NCBI GenBank assembly: GCA_963847085.1
Contig: CAWJYO010000003.1
Coordinates: forward strand, 62,001 to 126,000
DNA length: 64,000 bases
DNA from: Ilyomonas sp963847085
Lineage (GTDB): Bacteria; Bacteroidota; Bacteroidia; Chitinophagales; Chitinophagaceae
Direction of reading: 5' to 3'
The translations under genes were made by a program, and so were the position numbers. Below the pieces are notes generated by a model. That model had not been told where the DNA came from. It made no database searches and worked only from the letters and a program-made list of their open reading frames with translations. Numbering within the stretch: the first letter of the stretch is position 1; each line of letters starts with the position of its first letter. Below are positions 54,622-64,000 of this stretch, in pieces.

Positions 54622-55275
54622 ATGCTCAGGGCGACGAACATTTACAAATCGTATGGTCAGATTCAGGTGGTAAAAGGCGTAAGTCTAATGGTTGAGAAGG
54701 GAGAAATTGTTTCTATCACCGGCTCATCAGGTGCAGGCAAAAGCACGTTGCTTCATATTTTAGGAACCTTGGATGAACCTGATAGCGGCGAAGTAATCAT
54801 CAATGGTGTTCAATTGTTAAATCTAAAAAACAAACAGCTATCACAGTTTCGCAATCAGCAACTGGGCTTTGTATTTCAGTTTCATCATTTGTTGCCGGAA
54901 TTTACAGCACTCGAAAATGTTTGTATTCCGGGCTGGATAAAAGGCGGCAAAAGAAAAGAGGTTGAAAACCATGCCATGCGTTTGTTGAGTGTGTTGGGAA
55001 TTGAAAACCGGATGAACAACAAACCGCAACAATTAAGCGGTGGCGAGCAGCAACGTGTTGCCGTTGCGCGCGCGCTCATCAACAATCCGGCTATTGTATT
55101 CGCCGATGAGCCAACCGGCAATTTAGATAGCAACAATGCAAAAGAACTTCATCAATTGTTTATTCAATTAAGAAACGAATTTGCACAAACGTTTTTAATT
55201 GTTACCCATAACGAAGAGCTTGCGGCGGGCAGCGACCGCGTTCTACACATGAAAGACGGTTTGTTGCAAAATTGA
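54622..55275 (+). CDS. lolD: ABC transporter ATPase LolD-like
   Basis: A 217-residue ATPase of the MacB/LolD type. Walker A is GSSGAGKSTLLHIL, the Q-loop is LGFVFQFHHLLPEFTALENV, the signature is LSGGEQQRVAVARALIN, Walker B is AIVFADEPTGNLDS and the H-loop is LIVTHNEEL. LolD powers release of lipoproteins from the inner membrane by LolCE, and in Bacteroidota this gene commonly lies apart from lolC/E, as here. A TTG three codons earlier is a less likely start. It is co-directional with the putative porin. Confidence 0.9.
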   Translation: MLRATNIYKSYGQIQVVKGVSLMVEKGEIVSITGSSGAGKSTLLHILGTLDEPDSGEVIINGVQLLNLKNKQLSQFRNQQLGFVFQFHHLLPEFTALENVCIPGWIKGGKRKEVENHAMRLLSVLGIENRMNNKPQQLSGGEQQRVAVARALINNPAIVFADEPTGNLDSNNAKELHQLFIQLRNEFAQTFLIVTHNEELAAGSDRVLHMKDGLLQN

Positions 55276-55410
55276 ATTTGCATATTGCTATAAGCATGTT
55301 TGGTTTTGCAGCAATTTTAAACATGGCTTTTGTAAGAGCCATTTTTCAAATTATCGTTTCGTTTACAGCTTTGCCTTTACTTTGCGCGTTTAGTTGTAGT
55401 TGCCGTTCGC

Positions 55411-57420
55411 ATGTATAAGAAAATCACGTTTGTTTTTGCATTGATTTTACTTCTCTCCGCGCATTTGTTTTCGCAGGATTTAAACCAATTGCGCAACCGA
55501 ATGAGTGGCTCTGGTCCGTCGGGAAAAGGCAAAAAAGATTCGCTGGTTCACCGCGATCCAAATGCGGATTCCATTACTATTTCTTATCGCTTTTTTGATT
55601 CTTCACGCATCCGAACATTAGATTCTTCCATCAACGATTGGTACACTCGTTTTCCCGTTCCGCCAACTTACAATTACTTAGGCAACTTTGGAAGTGCAGC
55701 GCATTCGTTATTATTTAACCTCAATATGGAGCCTGGTTTTGATGCAGGATTTCATTCTTTCGACGTTTATAAATATACACTTGCCGGAACGCGCTTTTTT
55801 CAAACCACGCGGCCATATACAGACCTTTCTTATGCCCTTGCCAGCAGTGCCGAACAAATGGTAAACATTCTTCACACACAAAACCGAAAAAACAATTTGA
55901 ACTTTACGTTTGAATACCGCTTCATCGGTTCGCCGGGTGCATTCAAAAACCAAAACACAAGCCACAACAATCTTCGCATCAGTTCTTATTATCAGAGCAA
56001 AAACAAACGTTATGGTTTGTATTTTATTTATTTAAGCAACAAACTAAAAGCATCTGAAAATGGTGGACTGGTGGTAGATTCACAGTTGCAAAATTTGTCT
56101 CTGAACAATCCAATTGAAGCCAATATTCGTTTGGGAAATAATCTGAGCAATTATAACACAGGCAATATTTTTAATACTGCTGTAAATATTGGAACTTATT
56201 ATCGGGAGAGCATGTTTTACCTGCGCCAGTATTACGATTTTGGTCAGAAAGATTCGATTGTTCATGATTCCACGGTTATTCGTTTGTTTTATCCGCGCCT
56301 GCGTTTGCAGCATTCCATTTCTTATAGTTCAAACATCTATGAATATCATGATGATGCTTTGGATTCAACCAGCTATATCAACTATTATCATTATTACGGC
56401 GCCAATAATTTAGATACGATTTTGTTTCAGGATAAATGGCGCGACTTAAACAACGAGTTCAGTATTATTACTTTTCCCGATAAAAAAAATGTTGCGCAGT
56501 TTTTACGGCTGAGCGCCAATTTGGAATTGATAAAAGGAACGCTGTATAATGCCGGAACCAAGAACTATACTAATATTTATGCGTCGGCTGAGTACAGAAA
56601 CAGAACGCGAAACCAAAAATGGGATGTGGAAGCCTTTGGGCGCTTGTATGTAGCGGGCAGCTTTATTGGCAATTATACAGGTTATATTAGTTTGCAAAGG
56701 CAACTTTCCAAAAAGTTAGGAGCATTGCAGGTTGGGTTTCAGAATACCAACAAAAGCCCGACAGAATTCAGTCAAAATATTACTTCTTTTCCTGTCATTC
56801 CTCTCGGCAATATTCACAATACCAACATTGCAAAATTGTTTGCGAATATTTACATTCCCGAAGTCAATTTGCGTTTGTACGGAAATTATTATGCTGTTAC
56901 CAACTACACTTATTTAACCGATTACTTTACACTCCAACAGCAGGCTTCGCTTTTTAATTATCTGACGGTTGGACTTGAAAAGAAAGTAAAATTGTCAAGG
57001 CATTTATTTTGGTACACCGAAGCCACTTTTCAGCAATCGGCGGGCAATGCGCCGGTGCATTTACCTCAGATTTATACGAGAAACCGACTTGCTTTTGAAG
57101 GCAATTTTTATAAGAACCTGTATTTATCAACCGGTATAGAAGTAAGATATTTTACACCTTATAAAGCCGATGGATATACACCGCTGAATGGACAATTTTA
57201 TTATCAATCCGATTCTACTTTAAGCAACCGTCCGGATGTAAACGTGTATTTTAATTTCCGGATTAAGAGTTTCAAAGCGTTCATCCGGTTAGAAAACTTG
57301 AATACTTTGGATAAATACAACGGCAGCTTCGGATTTTTAAATCACAATTTTTCTGCGCCTCATTATCCGCAAAATGCACTTTGGATACGGTTTGGCGTTT
57401 GGTGGAGCTTTGTTAATTAG
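55411..57420 (+). CDS. Putative porin (Porin_10 family)
   Basis: A 669-residue outer-membrane beta-barrel. The signal peptide is YKKITFVFALILLLSAHLFS. The mature N-terminus is basic and linker-like (SGPSGKGKKDSLVHRDPNAD), then IRTLDSSINDWYTRFPVPPT and NYLGNFGSAAHSLLF open a barrel of alternating strands, with an aromatic last strand (PQNALWIRFGVWWSFVN). This is the large Bacteroidota Porin_10-type group. The transported solute is unknown. It contains two copies of the dispersed 11-mer (55429 and 55997). Confidence 0.87.
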   Translation: MYKKITFVFALILLLSAHLFSQDLNQLRNRMSGSGPSGKGKKDSLVHRDPNADSITISYRFFDSSRIRTLDSSINDWYTRFPVPPTYNYLGNFGSAAHSLLFNLNMEPGFDAGFHSFDVYKYTLAGTRFFQTTRPYTDLSYALASSAEQMVNILHTQNRKNNLNFTFEYRFIGSPGAFKNQNTSHNNLRISSYYQSKNKRYGLYFIYLSNKLKASENGGLVVDSQLQNLSLNNPIEANIRLGNNLSNYNTGNIFNTAVNIGTYYRESMFYLRQYYDFGQKDSIVHDSTVIRLFYPRLRLQHSISYSSNIYEYHDDALDSTSYINYYHYYGANNLDTILFQDKWRDLNNEFSIITFPDKKNVAQFLRLSANLELIKGTLYNAGTKNYTNIYASAEYRNRTRNQKWDVEAFGRLYVAGSFIGNYTGYISLQRQLSKKLGALQVGFQNTNKSPTEFSQNITSFPVIPLGNIHNTNIAKLFANIYIPEVNLRLYGNYYAVTNYTYLTDYFTLQQQASLFNYLTVGLEKKVKLSRHLFWYTEATFQQSAGNAPVHLPQIYTRNRLAFEGNFYKNLYLSTGIEVRYFTPYKADGYTPLNGQFYYQSDSTLSNRPDVNVYFNFRIKSFKAFIRLENLNTLDKYNGSFGFLNHNFSAPHYPQNALWIRFGVWWSFVN

Positions 57421-57478
57421 ATTATCTGCTCGTTTTTGGCGCTATTTATTTTTTATTTTTGTTTGATTAACTCAGACT

Positions 57479-57859
57479 ATGAACCGAAAATTTTTATCTG
57501 CCATCACAATCATTTCAATGAGTTTGGTTTTATCAGTAAAAGCAAAAGCGAACGATAAAACCGACACTGTAACCGTTGCCGGCGTTTGCGAAAGCTGCAA
57601 AGGCCGTATTGAAAAAGCAGCCAAACAAGCCGGTGCATCCACGGCTGAATGGAATGAGAAGAGTAAATTATTAAACGTTTCGTATAATGATTCTGCCACA
57701 TCGCTGTTAGCAATTGAAAAGAAAATTGCATTAGCTGGTTATGACACGCGCGACGTGAAAGCGTCCGTTCAATCGTACAGCAAATTACCTTCCTGCTGCC
57801 AATACGATAGAAGCGGTGCAAAAAATGACGAAAAAGTTTGTGACGATAAAAAACAATAA
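57479..57859 (+). CDS. Periplasmic heavy-metal-associated (HMA) domain protein
   Basis: 126 residues with a signal peptide (SAITIISMSLVLSVKAKA). One HMA ferredoxin-like domain follows, with the metal-binding CxxC in TVAGVCESCKGRIEKAAKQA, ending at the GYDTRDVKAS helix-strand. A short C-terminal tail adds two more Cys (SCCQYDR) and one near the end (VCDDKKQ). It should bind a soft metal such as copper, in the periplasm. It sits 12 bases before the thioredoxin-like gene, so a redox partnership in one operon is likely. Confidence 0.9.
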   Translation: MNRKFLSAITIISMSLVLSVKAKANDKTDTVTVAGVCESCKGRIEKAAKQAGASTAEWNEKSKLLNVSYNDSATSLLAIEKKIALAGYDTRDVKASVQSYSKLPSCCQYDRSGAKNDEKVCDDKKQ

Positions 57860-57871
57860 ACCGTTTTACTT

Positions 57872-58342
57872 ATGAAGCTATTAAGTGTTTTTGGTTTTGC
57901 CCTTTTTTTATCTCTTTCTTGTTTTGCACAACCGGAGCCTGGAAATATGGCAAAAGAAATAAAGCTCCCCGACGCCAAAAATCAAATGGTTGCTTTGTCC
58001 TCACTCAAAGGAAAAGTAGTGTTGATTGATTTTTGGGCAAGTTGGTGCCGACCTTGCCGGCAAACTGTTCCCGGTTTGAAAAAGCTATATTCTCTTTACC
58101 ATGATAAAGGATTTGAAATTTACGGAGTTTCGTTAGATGACAATCCTAACGCCTGGCAGCAAGCTGTATCCGATGATCAATCTGCCTGGATTCATGTCAA
58201 TGATAAAACCGGCAATGTGGCAAATCAGTGGGTCATTTCTGTTATACCAACTACTTTTTTATTGGACAAAAGCGGAAAGATTGTTGCGGTTGACGAAGAT
58301 GTAAAGTCGCTCAATAAACTCATACTTAAGTATTTGAATTGA
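57872..58342 (+). CDS. TlpA-type thioredoxin-fold protein
   Basis: 156 residues. The signal peptide KLLSVFGFALFLSLSCFAQ is followed by a thioredoxin fold: LKGKVVLIDFWASWCRPCRQ (active-site CRPC), FEIYGVSLDDNPNAWQ and the cis-Pro strand VISVIPTTFLLDKSGKIVAV. It acts in the periplasm, reducing disulphides in maturation (cytochrome c or metalloprotein type). With the HMA protein 12 bases upstream, delivery of a metal to a thiol target is plausible. It is followed by a long non-coding stretch. Confidence 0.93.
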   Translation: MKLLSVFGFALFLSLSCFAQPEPGNMAKEIKLPDAKNQMVALSSLKGKVVLIDFWASWCRPCRQTVPGLKKLYSLYHDKGFEIYGVSLDDNPNAWQQAVSDDQSAWIHVNDKTGNVANQWVISVIPTTFLLDKSGKIVAVDEDVKSLNKLILKYLN

Positions 58343-59267
58343 ACCTTCGCATTATCACAACCCTTTTTCTTTATTTTCTACTTTCATGCAATACATGACC
58401 TTTCTTTCATAAAAATATATATGTTAAGTTGGAAATAAATTCCATATTTCGGAAGCGAATCATTTAGCTAGGTTTCATAAACACAAGAGCTTTCCTTTTT
58501 CCAATATTGAAAATTAAGCAATCCAATTCTACGAAGTTCAGTTGGATAATAAAGTACGGGAATTCATGTCTCTATAAATTCTGCTTTCAATATATTTCTT
58601 TACAATAATGTTTGTCTAAGGCAAAAACAAACCTGGCTCCGTTCAACCCCGGTACTCTTTGTGAGCTTTAGAATATTATTTCGATGGGGCAAATCTCTCA
58701 ATAGATTTCTTTTCTTTCTACCCACCTGCAAGTTCCTGACGGAAAGTGTGCCGAATGCTTGGCGCGTGCGGATAACCAATAGAAAGTCTAACCATCATTT
58801 ATTTCAGAGCCAACCTGGAAAATTATTATTGCGCACTTCCAATCAACTCGCTTTTGCCTAAAAACGGCTTTAGTCCTCAATTTATTAATTGTCTCCCGTT
58901 ATTCTAATTTCTTTCTGCTATAAGCAGTAAAGTAAAAAATTAGCAGCTTTGTTTAAACTAATATTATTAGTATTTAATTCACTTGAAATGAAAACATAAA
59001 TTTTAGTTGCAGGCTAAAGTAGTTAGTTTGTAATTATGATATAGTAATATTATAATCAGTTAATTATATACAACTGCATGTTTTAAAATTGAATAAAACA
59101 TGGCTTGATATATTCAATTATTAGTTAGTTTTAAGAGATTATTACTGTAGTTATTATTATTTTAAATCTAACGAATTGGTTTTTAAAATTTTAATTGATT
59201 TATTGAATAATTATATTTAAGTAAAAATATATGGCATAAATAAAGCGAAAACGAAAATGAAATAAAG
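58343..59267. other. Long AT-rich non-coding stretch
   Basis: 925 bases with no convincing gene. The last 250 bases or so (59020-59267) are extremely AT-rich (TAATATTATAATCAG-type wording). One dispersed 11-mer lies at 58621. The short frame near 58661 has no family character. No hairpin with a T-run, RNA gene or origin-like box set was recognised. Confidence 0.55.
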
Positions 59268-59756
59268 CTAAATAAGGTTGTCTGGAGTAAAGCCTAATGG
59301 CAATAAAAGAGACGATTTAGGAATAATAATAACTGGTCCGCTATTGCCGCACAGAATTAACCGGATGGGATGTTGAACCCGGCTTTCATATTCAGTAAGC
59401 ACCTGGCGGCAAAAGCCGCATGGAGAAGCAGGTGCATTGCTTTTGCCTTTGGAATTGATATAAGTAACCGCCATACTAAGAATTGGCACATTTGGGTAAA
59501 GCTGTGCTGCGGTGGCTAATAGCGAACGTTCGGCACAAATGCCGGTTGGATAACTGGCATTTTCCTGGTTGCTTCCGGTAATAATCTGTTGATTGGAAAG
59601 TAAGGCAGCAGCGCCTACGAAGAAACCTGAATAGGGAGCATAAGCAATCTTTGCCGCGTTTCGGGCTGAAAGAACTAATTCATAATCGTTTACACTTAGT
59701 TCTTTTTCAGAATCGAATACCTGATAGGTAAAAGTAAATTCGCTTTCTTTCAACAA
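59268..59756 (-). CDS. cdd: Cytidine deaminase
   Basis: A 162-residue zinc enzyme that deaminates cytidine and deoxycytidine for pyrimidine salvage. The first zinc Cys and catalytic Glu are in SYPTGICAERSLLATAAQ, and the second Cys pair is in ASPCGFCRQVLTEYE. The substrate segment SARNAAKIAYAPYSGFFVGA is typical. The start is three bases after the lepB stop on the same strand, so both are in one operon. The length is a little above the family's usual 130 because of an N-terminal extension. Confidence 0.95.
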   Translation of the reverse strand: MLKESEFTFTYQVFDSEKELSVNDYELVLSARNAAKIAYAPYSGFFVGAAALLSNQQIITGSNQENASYPTGICAERSLLATAAQLYPNVPILSMAVTYINSKGKSNAPASPCGFCRQVLTEYESRVQHPIRLILCGNSGPVIIIPKSSLLLPLGFTPDNLI

Positions 59757-59759
59757 AAA

Positions 59760-61304
59760 CTAATGAATGGGTTTAAAAAAGCGGTTCCAGCGTGGGCCTT
59801 TGTCCCAGCTAAACCAGATTAAAGAGGCTCGGCCAACGACATTCGTTTCAGGCACAAACCCCCAAAAACGACTGTCCTGGCTATTATGGCGATTATCGCC
59901 CATCATCCAGTAATAGTTGTATTGAAACGTATACTGGTTGGTAGGTTTTCCATTAATTACAAACTGGCCATTGTTTTCCTGGAGTTGATTGTGTTCGTAG
60001 GTAGCAATAACACGGCGGTAAATGGCAATGTTTTTCGCATCTAAGATAACGGTTTGACCTTTTGAAGGAATTTGTACAGGGCCATAATTGTCAGCACTCC
60101 AGGGATAATCGGCAATATCAAAAGGAAATGTTCTTGGATCAACAGAATTGTCAGCGTATAAAGCGATGGATTTGAAATCGGGCTGTTTTTTTATCAATTC
60201 AACATCTGCGTTGGATAATGTCATTCTGTACTTAGATCCCAACAAAGGCATGTATTTCCCATCTTTCTCATAGGTAACATCTTTGCCGCTTTGCGGATCC
60301 GTTCCGGTATCAAAATGAAAATTTAATTGGTTGGATAGAAAATCTTCTGAAAAAGGAGTTCCGTTAGTTTCAACTACATATTCATTTTGCTGGCCGGCAG
60401 CCATATATGCTTTTTGATTATTCACGAATAAAACGCCATTTTTTACTTGTAAAACATCACCCGGAACACCAACACAACGTTTGATATAGTTGTCAGTTTT
60501 GTCCATGGGATGAACAATTACAGCGTGTTCAGCTCGTAATGCGTCCCGGTTTCCGTTATAATCTCTCCTTAAAACGTCATAATAAGTATTCGCACTTAAA
60601 TAATCGGGTTCATTAATAATTGTATCACCTGCAGGAAAATTGAATACAACAACATCATTTCTTTGAACATTTGTAAATCCTGGCAGTCGTTTGTAGGGAA
60701 GTTGAACAATGGTTGTGTAAGAAGGCGTGGTTTGAGAGAAAGGCATCGTATTGTGTACAAAAGGAAAACTAATCGGCGTTTGCGGAATCCGAGCGCCATA
60801 GCTCATTTTACTCACGAATAAAAAGTCATTTACCAGCAAGGTTTTTTCCATACTGGGAGTGGGGATGGTATAAGCTTCAAAAATAAAACTGCGGATAAGC
60901 GTTGCGGCAACAATGGCAAAAACGGCTGCATCAATCCATTCGCGGGAAGCCGGCTTTTTGTAAAGCTTCATTACTTCCTTGCCTTTATAGCGTTCAGCCT
61001 TCGAAAAGCCTAAATAAGGAAAGTAGATAAAAGGTAAAAAAACGGTCGCCGCGTGTTGAAAAACATTGAATTTGCCAAAGTGCATTACCCAGATAATAGT
61101 AATCCAGATGGTAATAAATTGCCCTGCAATGGGTATGAACTGAAGCCAGAACCATATCTTTTTGATACCGCATTTTTCAACAATGCACCAGGTATTATAA
61201 AAGGGAATGAATGCTTTCCAGGGCTCGATGCCTGCTTTTTTAAACATTCCATACATTCCAATGTGCCAGCCGAGAGTACCAATGATAAAGATTGCCCAAC
61301 CCAT
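59760..61304 (-). CDS. lepB: Signal peptidase I
   Basis: A 514-residue S26A peptidase that removes signal peptides on the outer face of the inner membrane. The N-terminus has extra helices (WAIFIIGTLGWHIGMYGMF and others), then the catalytic Ser in YTIPTPSMEKTLLVNDFLF and the Lys in YIKRCVGVPGDVLQV. A large insertion lies between the Lys motif and the last box YWMMGDNRHNSQDSRFWGF. Such long forms are normal in Bacteroidota. It is upstream of cdd by three bases. Confidence 0.95.
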   Translation of the reverse strand: MGWAIFIIGTLGWHIGMYGMFKKAGIEPWKAFIPFYNTWCIVEKCGIKKIWFWLQFIPIAGQFITIWITIIWVMHFGKFNVFQHAATVFLPFIYFPYLGFSKAERYKGKEVMKLYKKPASREWIDAAVFAIVAATLIRSFIFEAYTIPTPSMEKTLLVNDFLFVSKMSYGARIPQTPISFPFVHNTMPFSQTTPSYTTIVQLPYKRLPGFTNVQRNDVVVFNFPAGDTIINEPDYLSANTYYDVLRRDYNGNRDALRAEHAVIVHPMDKTDNYIKRCVGVPGDVLQVKNGVLFVNNQKAYMAAGQQNEYVVETNGTPFSEDFLSNQLNFHFDTGTDPQSGKDVTYEKDGKYMPLLGSKYRMTLSNADVELIKKQPDFKSIALYADNSVDPRTFPFDIADYPWSADNYGPVQIPSKGQTVILDAKNIAIYRRVIATYEHNQLQENNGQFVINGKPTNQYTFQYNYYWMMGDNRHNSQDSRFWGFVPETNVVGRASLIWFSWDKGPRWNRFFKPIH

Positions 61305-61398
61305 ATTTTATTTTTAGAGAAAAACAAAAGTACCATTCCACATCGGCACACAAAAAACAGAAGTAAAAACTTTTCTTAAACTGTTGTGAACGGTAAAA

Positions 61399-62590
61399 TC
61401 AATTTGTTTTTGCCCAATTTTCTATAATCATGGCACTGGCGCCGCCGCCGCCATTGCAAATAGCTGCCGCACCAATTTTGCCCTTGTTTTGTTGCAGCAC
61501 ATTGATTAGCGTAACCAAAATGCGCGCGCCGCTGCAACCCAATGGATGACCGAGAGAAACTGCTCCACCATGAACATTCACTTTGGAGGCATCAATTCCT
61601 AACTTTTGTATGTTGACAATGCTTACCACCGAGAACGCTTCATTAATTTCAAAATAATCTACATTATGTAAACTTAACCCTACGTTTTGCAAAGCTTTTG
61701 GTAAGGCAACCGATGGAGTAGTGGTGAACCATTCGGGAGCTTGTTCGGCATCAGCATAACTTAAAATAGTTGCTAATAGGTTGTATTCCCAATTCCCTCG
61801 CCTTGTCTTCGCTCATCAAAACCAAAGCTGCTGCCCCATCATTAATGGTACTGGCATTGGCTGCGGTAACAGTACCATCCTTTATAAAAGCCGGTTTCAA
61901 TTCGGGGATTTTATCAAATTTCACATTGTATGGCTCTTCGTCTTTGTCAATTACAATGGCGTCGCCCTTTTTTTGAGGAATGACAACCGGAACAATTTCG
62001 GGCAAAAACAAACCTTGCTCAATTGCATGTTGGCTTTTTCTATAACTTTCAATTGCGTAATCGTCCTGCTCTTTTCGGCTGATGTTACAGGTTTGGGCAC
62101 ACAATTCGGCAGCATTTCCCATTGGATAATCTTTGTAAACATCAGTCAAACCATCTTTTGATAAACCATCCACCAAGCTTACATCACCATACTTATTGCC
62201 CCAGCGCTGCTTTGTGGCATAAAAAGGAACGTTCGACATGCTTTCCATTCCGCCAGCCACAATAATATCTGCATCACCCAGCATAATGCTTTGTGCTGCC
62301 GATGCCACGGCTTTCATTCCGCTTGCGCAAACTTTGTTGACTGTTGTTGCAATTACCGTTTCAGGCAAACCGGCCAACATACTTGCCTGGCGAGCCGGTG
62401 CCTGGCCTACATTTGCCTGCAGCACGCAACCCATAATCACTTCATCAACTAGCAGTGGGGAAATGCGGGCTTTTTCAACGGCAGCTTTTATGGCAATGGC
62501 GCCTAATTGCGGAGCAGTAATATCTTTTAATTTTCCACCAAAACTTCCAATTGGAGTGCGAACAGCCGAAACAATCACTACTTTTTTCAT
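61399..62590 (-). pseudogene. Acetyl-CoA acetyltransferase (thiolase) with one frameshift
   Basis: About 392 residues if joined. The N-terminal half (from ATG 62590) has VIVSAVRTPIGSFGGKLKDI, the acyl-Cys in VNKVCASGMKAVASAAQ and GGMESMSNVPF. The frame then slips near 61782. The other half resumes with YFEINEAFSVVSIVNIQ, the His loop NVHGGAVSLGHPLGCSGAR and the second Cys in AICNGGGGASAM. All catalytic residues are intact on either side of one indel. It makes or cleaves acetoacetyl-CoA. The last codons include a copy of the dispersed 11-mer (61403). Confidence 0.88.
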
Positions 62591-62692
62591 GTAACGAACA
62601 ATTGTTAGTAAATGACAAAGATAATGAGTGGAAAATTCGGCAAAAACAAATTAACGAACTAAAAAGGCGTCATTCGATTTTCCTGTGATAAA

Positions 62693-62720
62693 AAAACCAC
62701 AGCCAAAAAGCTGTGGTTTT
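62693..62720 (-). terminator. Terminator of the Asn/Arg-rich BON gene
   Basis: AAAACCACAGC and GCTGTGGTTTT form an 11-base perfect stem with a short A-rich loop, 25 bases beyond the stop of the minus-strand BON gene. A copy of the 11-mer lies on each side (62640 and 62734). Confidence 0.9.
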
Positions 62721-62744
62721 CAAAATCAGAATTTTTGTTTTTGC

Positions 62745-63791
62745 TCAATTTGTTTTGCCAGAACCTGCTTTATCCTGAGTATCGCTATTGTTTTCGGTTG
62801 ATGAAGAACTGTTGCCAGATGTTGATGTGTTACCTGCTGACATGCTTGTTGCAGTACTTCCTACTCCTGAACCAGAGCCATAAGAAGAAGCATTTTGCTG
62901 CCCTGCAGTAGAGCCGCTGTGCTGTGTAACGCCTGTTGTCTTGCTTTCGTAGCTGCCTTTGTTTTCCTGCCAGATTTTCAAATGATTCTGCACATTCGAT
63001 ACGCCGCTAACACTATCGGCAATGTCTTCGGCAAGGCGCTTTTCGCGTTTCGTTTTCACTTCACCGCTCAGTATTACCTCTGTGCCTTCTACACGTACCG
63101 AAATTTCGGAAGCATCCACATCGTGCGAATCACTTAACCTGTCACTCACATCTTCGCGAATTCTATCTTCAGAACGTTTGTAATCCTTCGGACCTTTTCC
63201 TCTGTGCGATGTCATTGGCTCATTATTTCCATAGCTACTATTATCGTTGCGACCTGATCTGTAGTCATTTCCCCAATTTTGGTTACGGCCATAATCTTCA
63301 AAATTATTGCGTCTTTCATGATCCTGGCGGCGGTTGAAATCGGTTCCCCATTCTCCTTTGTTCCCGTAGCGATTGTTGTCTCTGTTCATGCCCCTGTCAA
63401 AATCCTGTCCATACAGGTTCCGGTTTCTGTGCTCATTATAATTGTTTTCGTTATTGCTCCAATCGCCGCTGTTGTTCCAATTTTCAAAATCACGATCGTT
63501 TTGCGGCCGGTTATAGTCACGGCTGTCGCGATTTTGCTGATCATTCTCACGGTAAGAATTCTGGCTTCCCCAATTCCAGCCACTGTTTTTTAAATTCCGG
63601 TTTCTATCATACGTTCTTTGCCTTTCAGAATTGTTCCCTTCATTGCTGTACTGATTGTTTCTTTCATAATTGTTATTGCGTTCGTTATCATTATCATAAT
63701 CACTACGCTGATAATTTTGATTGAAGCGGTCATCATTTATGTTGTTTCGTTCGTTAGAAAACGAGCTTCGGTTTTGAGAGTTCTGTTCCAT
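62745..63791 (-). CDS. BON-domain protein with long Asn/Arg/Asp-rich region
   Basis: 348 residues from ATG 63791. About 200 N-terminal residues are low-complexity (Asn, Arg, Asp, Tyr, Gln and Trp repeats such as NDNERNNNYERNNQY and DYNRPQNDRDFENWNNS), then a single BON domain (about 205-275) with EDRIREDVSDRLSDSHDVDA and VEGTEVILSGEVKTKREKRL, and a Ser/Gly/Thr-rich tail. There is no signal peptide. The first part is prion-like in composition and could drive condensate formation. A second BON gene of ordinary type is at 22385. Role unknown; stress protection is the family theme. Confidence 0.85.
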   Translation of the reverse strand: MEQNSQNRSSFSNERNNINDDRFNQNYQRSDYDNDNERNNNYERNNQYSNEGNNSERQRTYDRNRNLKNSGWNWGSQNSYRENDQQNRDSRDYNRPQNDRDFENWNNSGDWSNNENNYNEHRNRNLYGQDFDRGMNRDNNRYGNKGEWGTDFNRRQDHERRNNFEDYGRNQNWGNDYRSGRNDNSSYGNNEPMTSHRGKGPKDYKRSEDRIREDVSDRLSDSHDVDASEISVRVEGTEVILSGEVKTKREKRLAEDIADSVSGVSNVQNHLKIWQENKGSYESKTTGVTQHSGSTAGQQNASSYGSGSGVGSTATSMSAGNTSTSGNSSSSTENNSDTQDKAGSGKTN

Positions 63792-63943
63792 AAAATTCAA
63801 TTTTAATTTGAATGAATATGGAATAAATACAAAAAACTATACCGATAAGCATTGCCATGCATAAAAAGAAAAAGATTCGACAAGTTTTATAGGTTTGTTT
63901 TTATCCTAATATATTGGATTAAACGAATAAATAAATTACAGAA

Positions 63944-64000
63944 ATGGGCAATGATGGAAAGGATAAAAAAAAGAGCAAAACCAAACGTCTCTATAACTGC
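63944..64000 (+). CDS. Start of an unknown gene cut by the right edge
   Basis: Nineteen codons from ATG 63944, starting MGNDGKDKKKSKTKRLYNC and still open at the last base. The start is Lys-rich and soluble. It contains a GCAAAACCAAA variant of the dispersed word (63975). Family unknown; only the beginning is visible. Confidence 0.4.
   Translation, partial: MGNDGKDKKKSKTKRLYNC

Noticed and set aside
58661..58861. 66-codon frame in the AT-rich gap
   Set aside because: No recognisable motif, no promoter, and composition unlike the neighbours; taken as chance.

Overview
The window looks like chromosome of a Bacteroidota bacterium, most likely family Chitinophagaceae or a close relative. The reasons are: about 40% GC; almost no Shine-Dalgarno sites; a textbook Bacteroidota promoter (TTTG-N19-TAnnTTTG) before rimP; the order DUF4834-like gene, rimP, nusA, infB; a Porin_10-type porin; a signal peptidase I of over 500 residues; and GMC, Gfo/Idh/MocA, xanthan-lyase-like FAD and GH29 genes for sugar use. 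The genus is an inference. No phage or CRISPR array is visible.

Layout. 1-1,405: the end of a GMC oxidoreductase. 1,425-6,291 (minus strand): a five-gene block encoding a sigma factor, a one-TM anti-sigma-like TPR protein, two tiny peptides sharing SGGSQGTPP, and a TPR-CHAT (caspase-fold) protease with a C-terminal membrane anchor. This is the most unusual system here. 6,516-20,780: carbohydrate and small-molecule catabolism (Gfo/Idh/MocA, FAD oxidoreductase, phytanoyl-type dioxygenase, a glycoside-hydrolase-like barrel fused to an FGE/SUMF1 domain, RidA, D-threonine-aldolase type enzyme, M19 dipeptidase, SemiSWEET, alpha-L-fucosidase). 20,800-32,280: a stress-gene cluster (AraC, cupin, BON, YceI, Usp, hydrolase, sigma/partner pair, ketopantoate reductase-like, slipin, Zn-ADH, PRC-barrel). 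Three of its genes carry in-frame stops, it ends at an IS3 remnant, and three of its promoters share one spaced-box architecture. 32,355-38,187: tRNA-Ala, DUF4834-like gene, rimP-nusA-infB. 38,466-43,124: AraC, treY, EamA. 43,183-47,791: a segment with TetR and a GC-rich esterase-like gene, bounded by an rnhA 3' fragment and the intact rnhA. 47,809-64,000: PhzF, a PIF1-like helicase with HRDC and HTH, Uma2, two porins, aldose epimerase, DUF2795, lolD, an HMA protein, a TlpA-like protein, cdd, lepB, thiolase and a BON protein with an Asn/Arg-rich region.

Two features cut across the gene map. An 11-base word, GCAAAAACAAA, occurs at 23 sites on both strands and is nearly absent from 20.7-38.2 kb. 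Many otherwise sound genes (CHAT, TPR, sigma factor, Gfo/Idh, esterase, helicase, thiolase) are broken by single-base frameshifts, often at short homopolymers. Some of these may be sequencing errors, so each is described as one gene with its junction marked.
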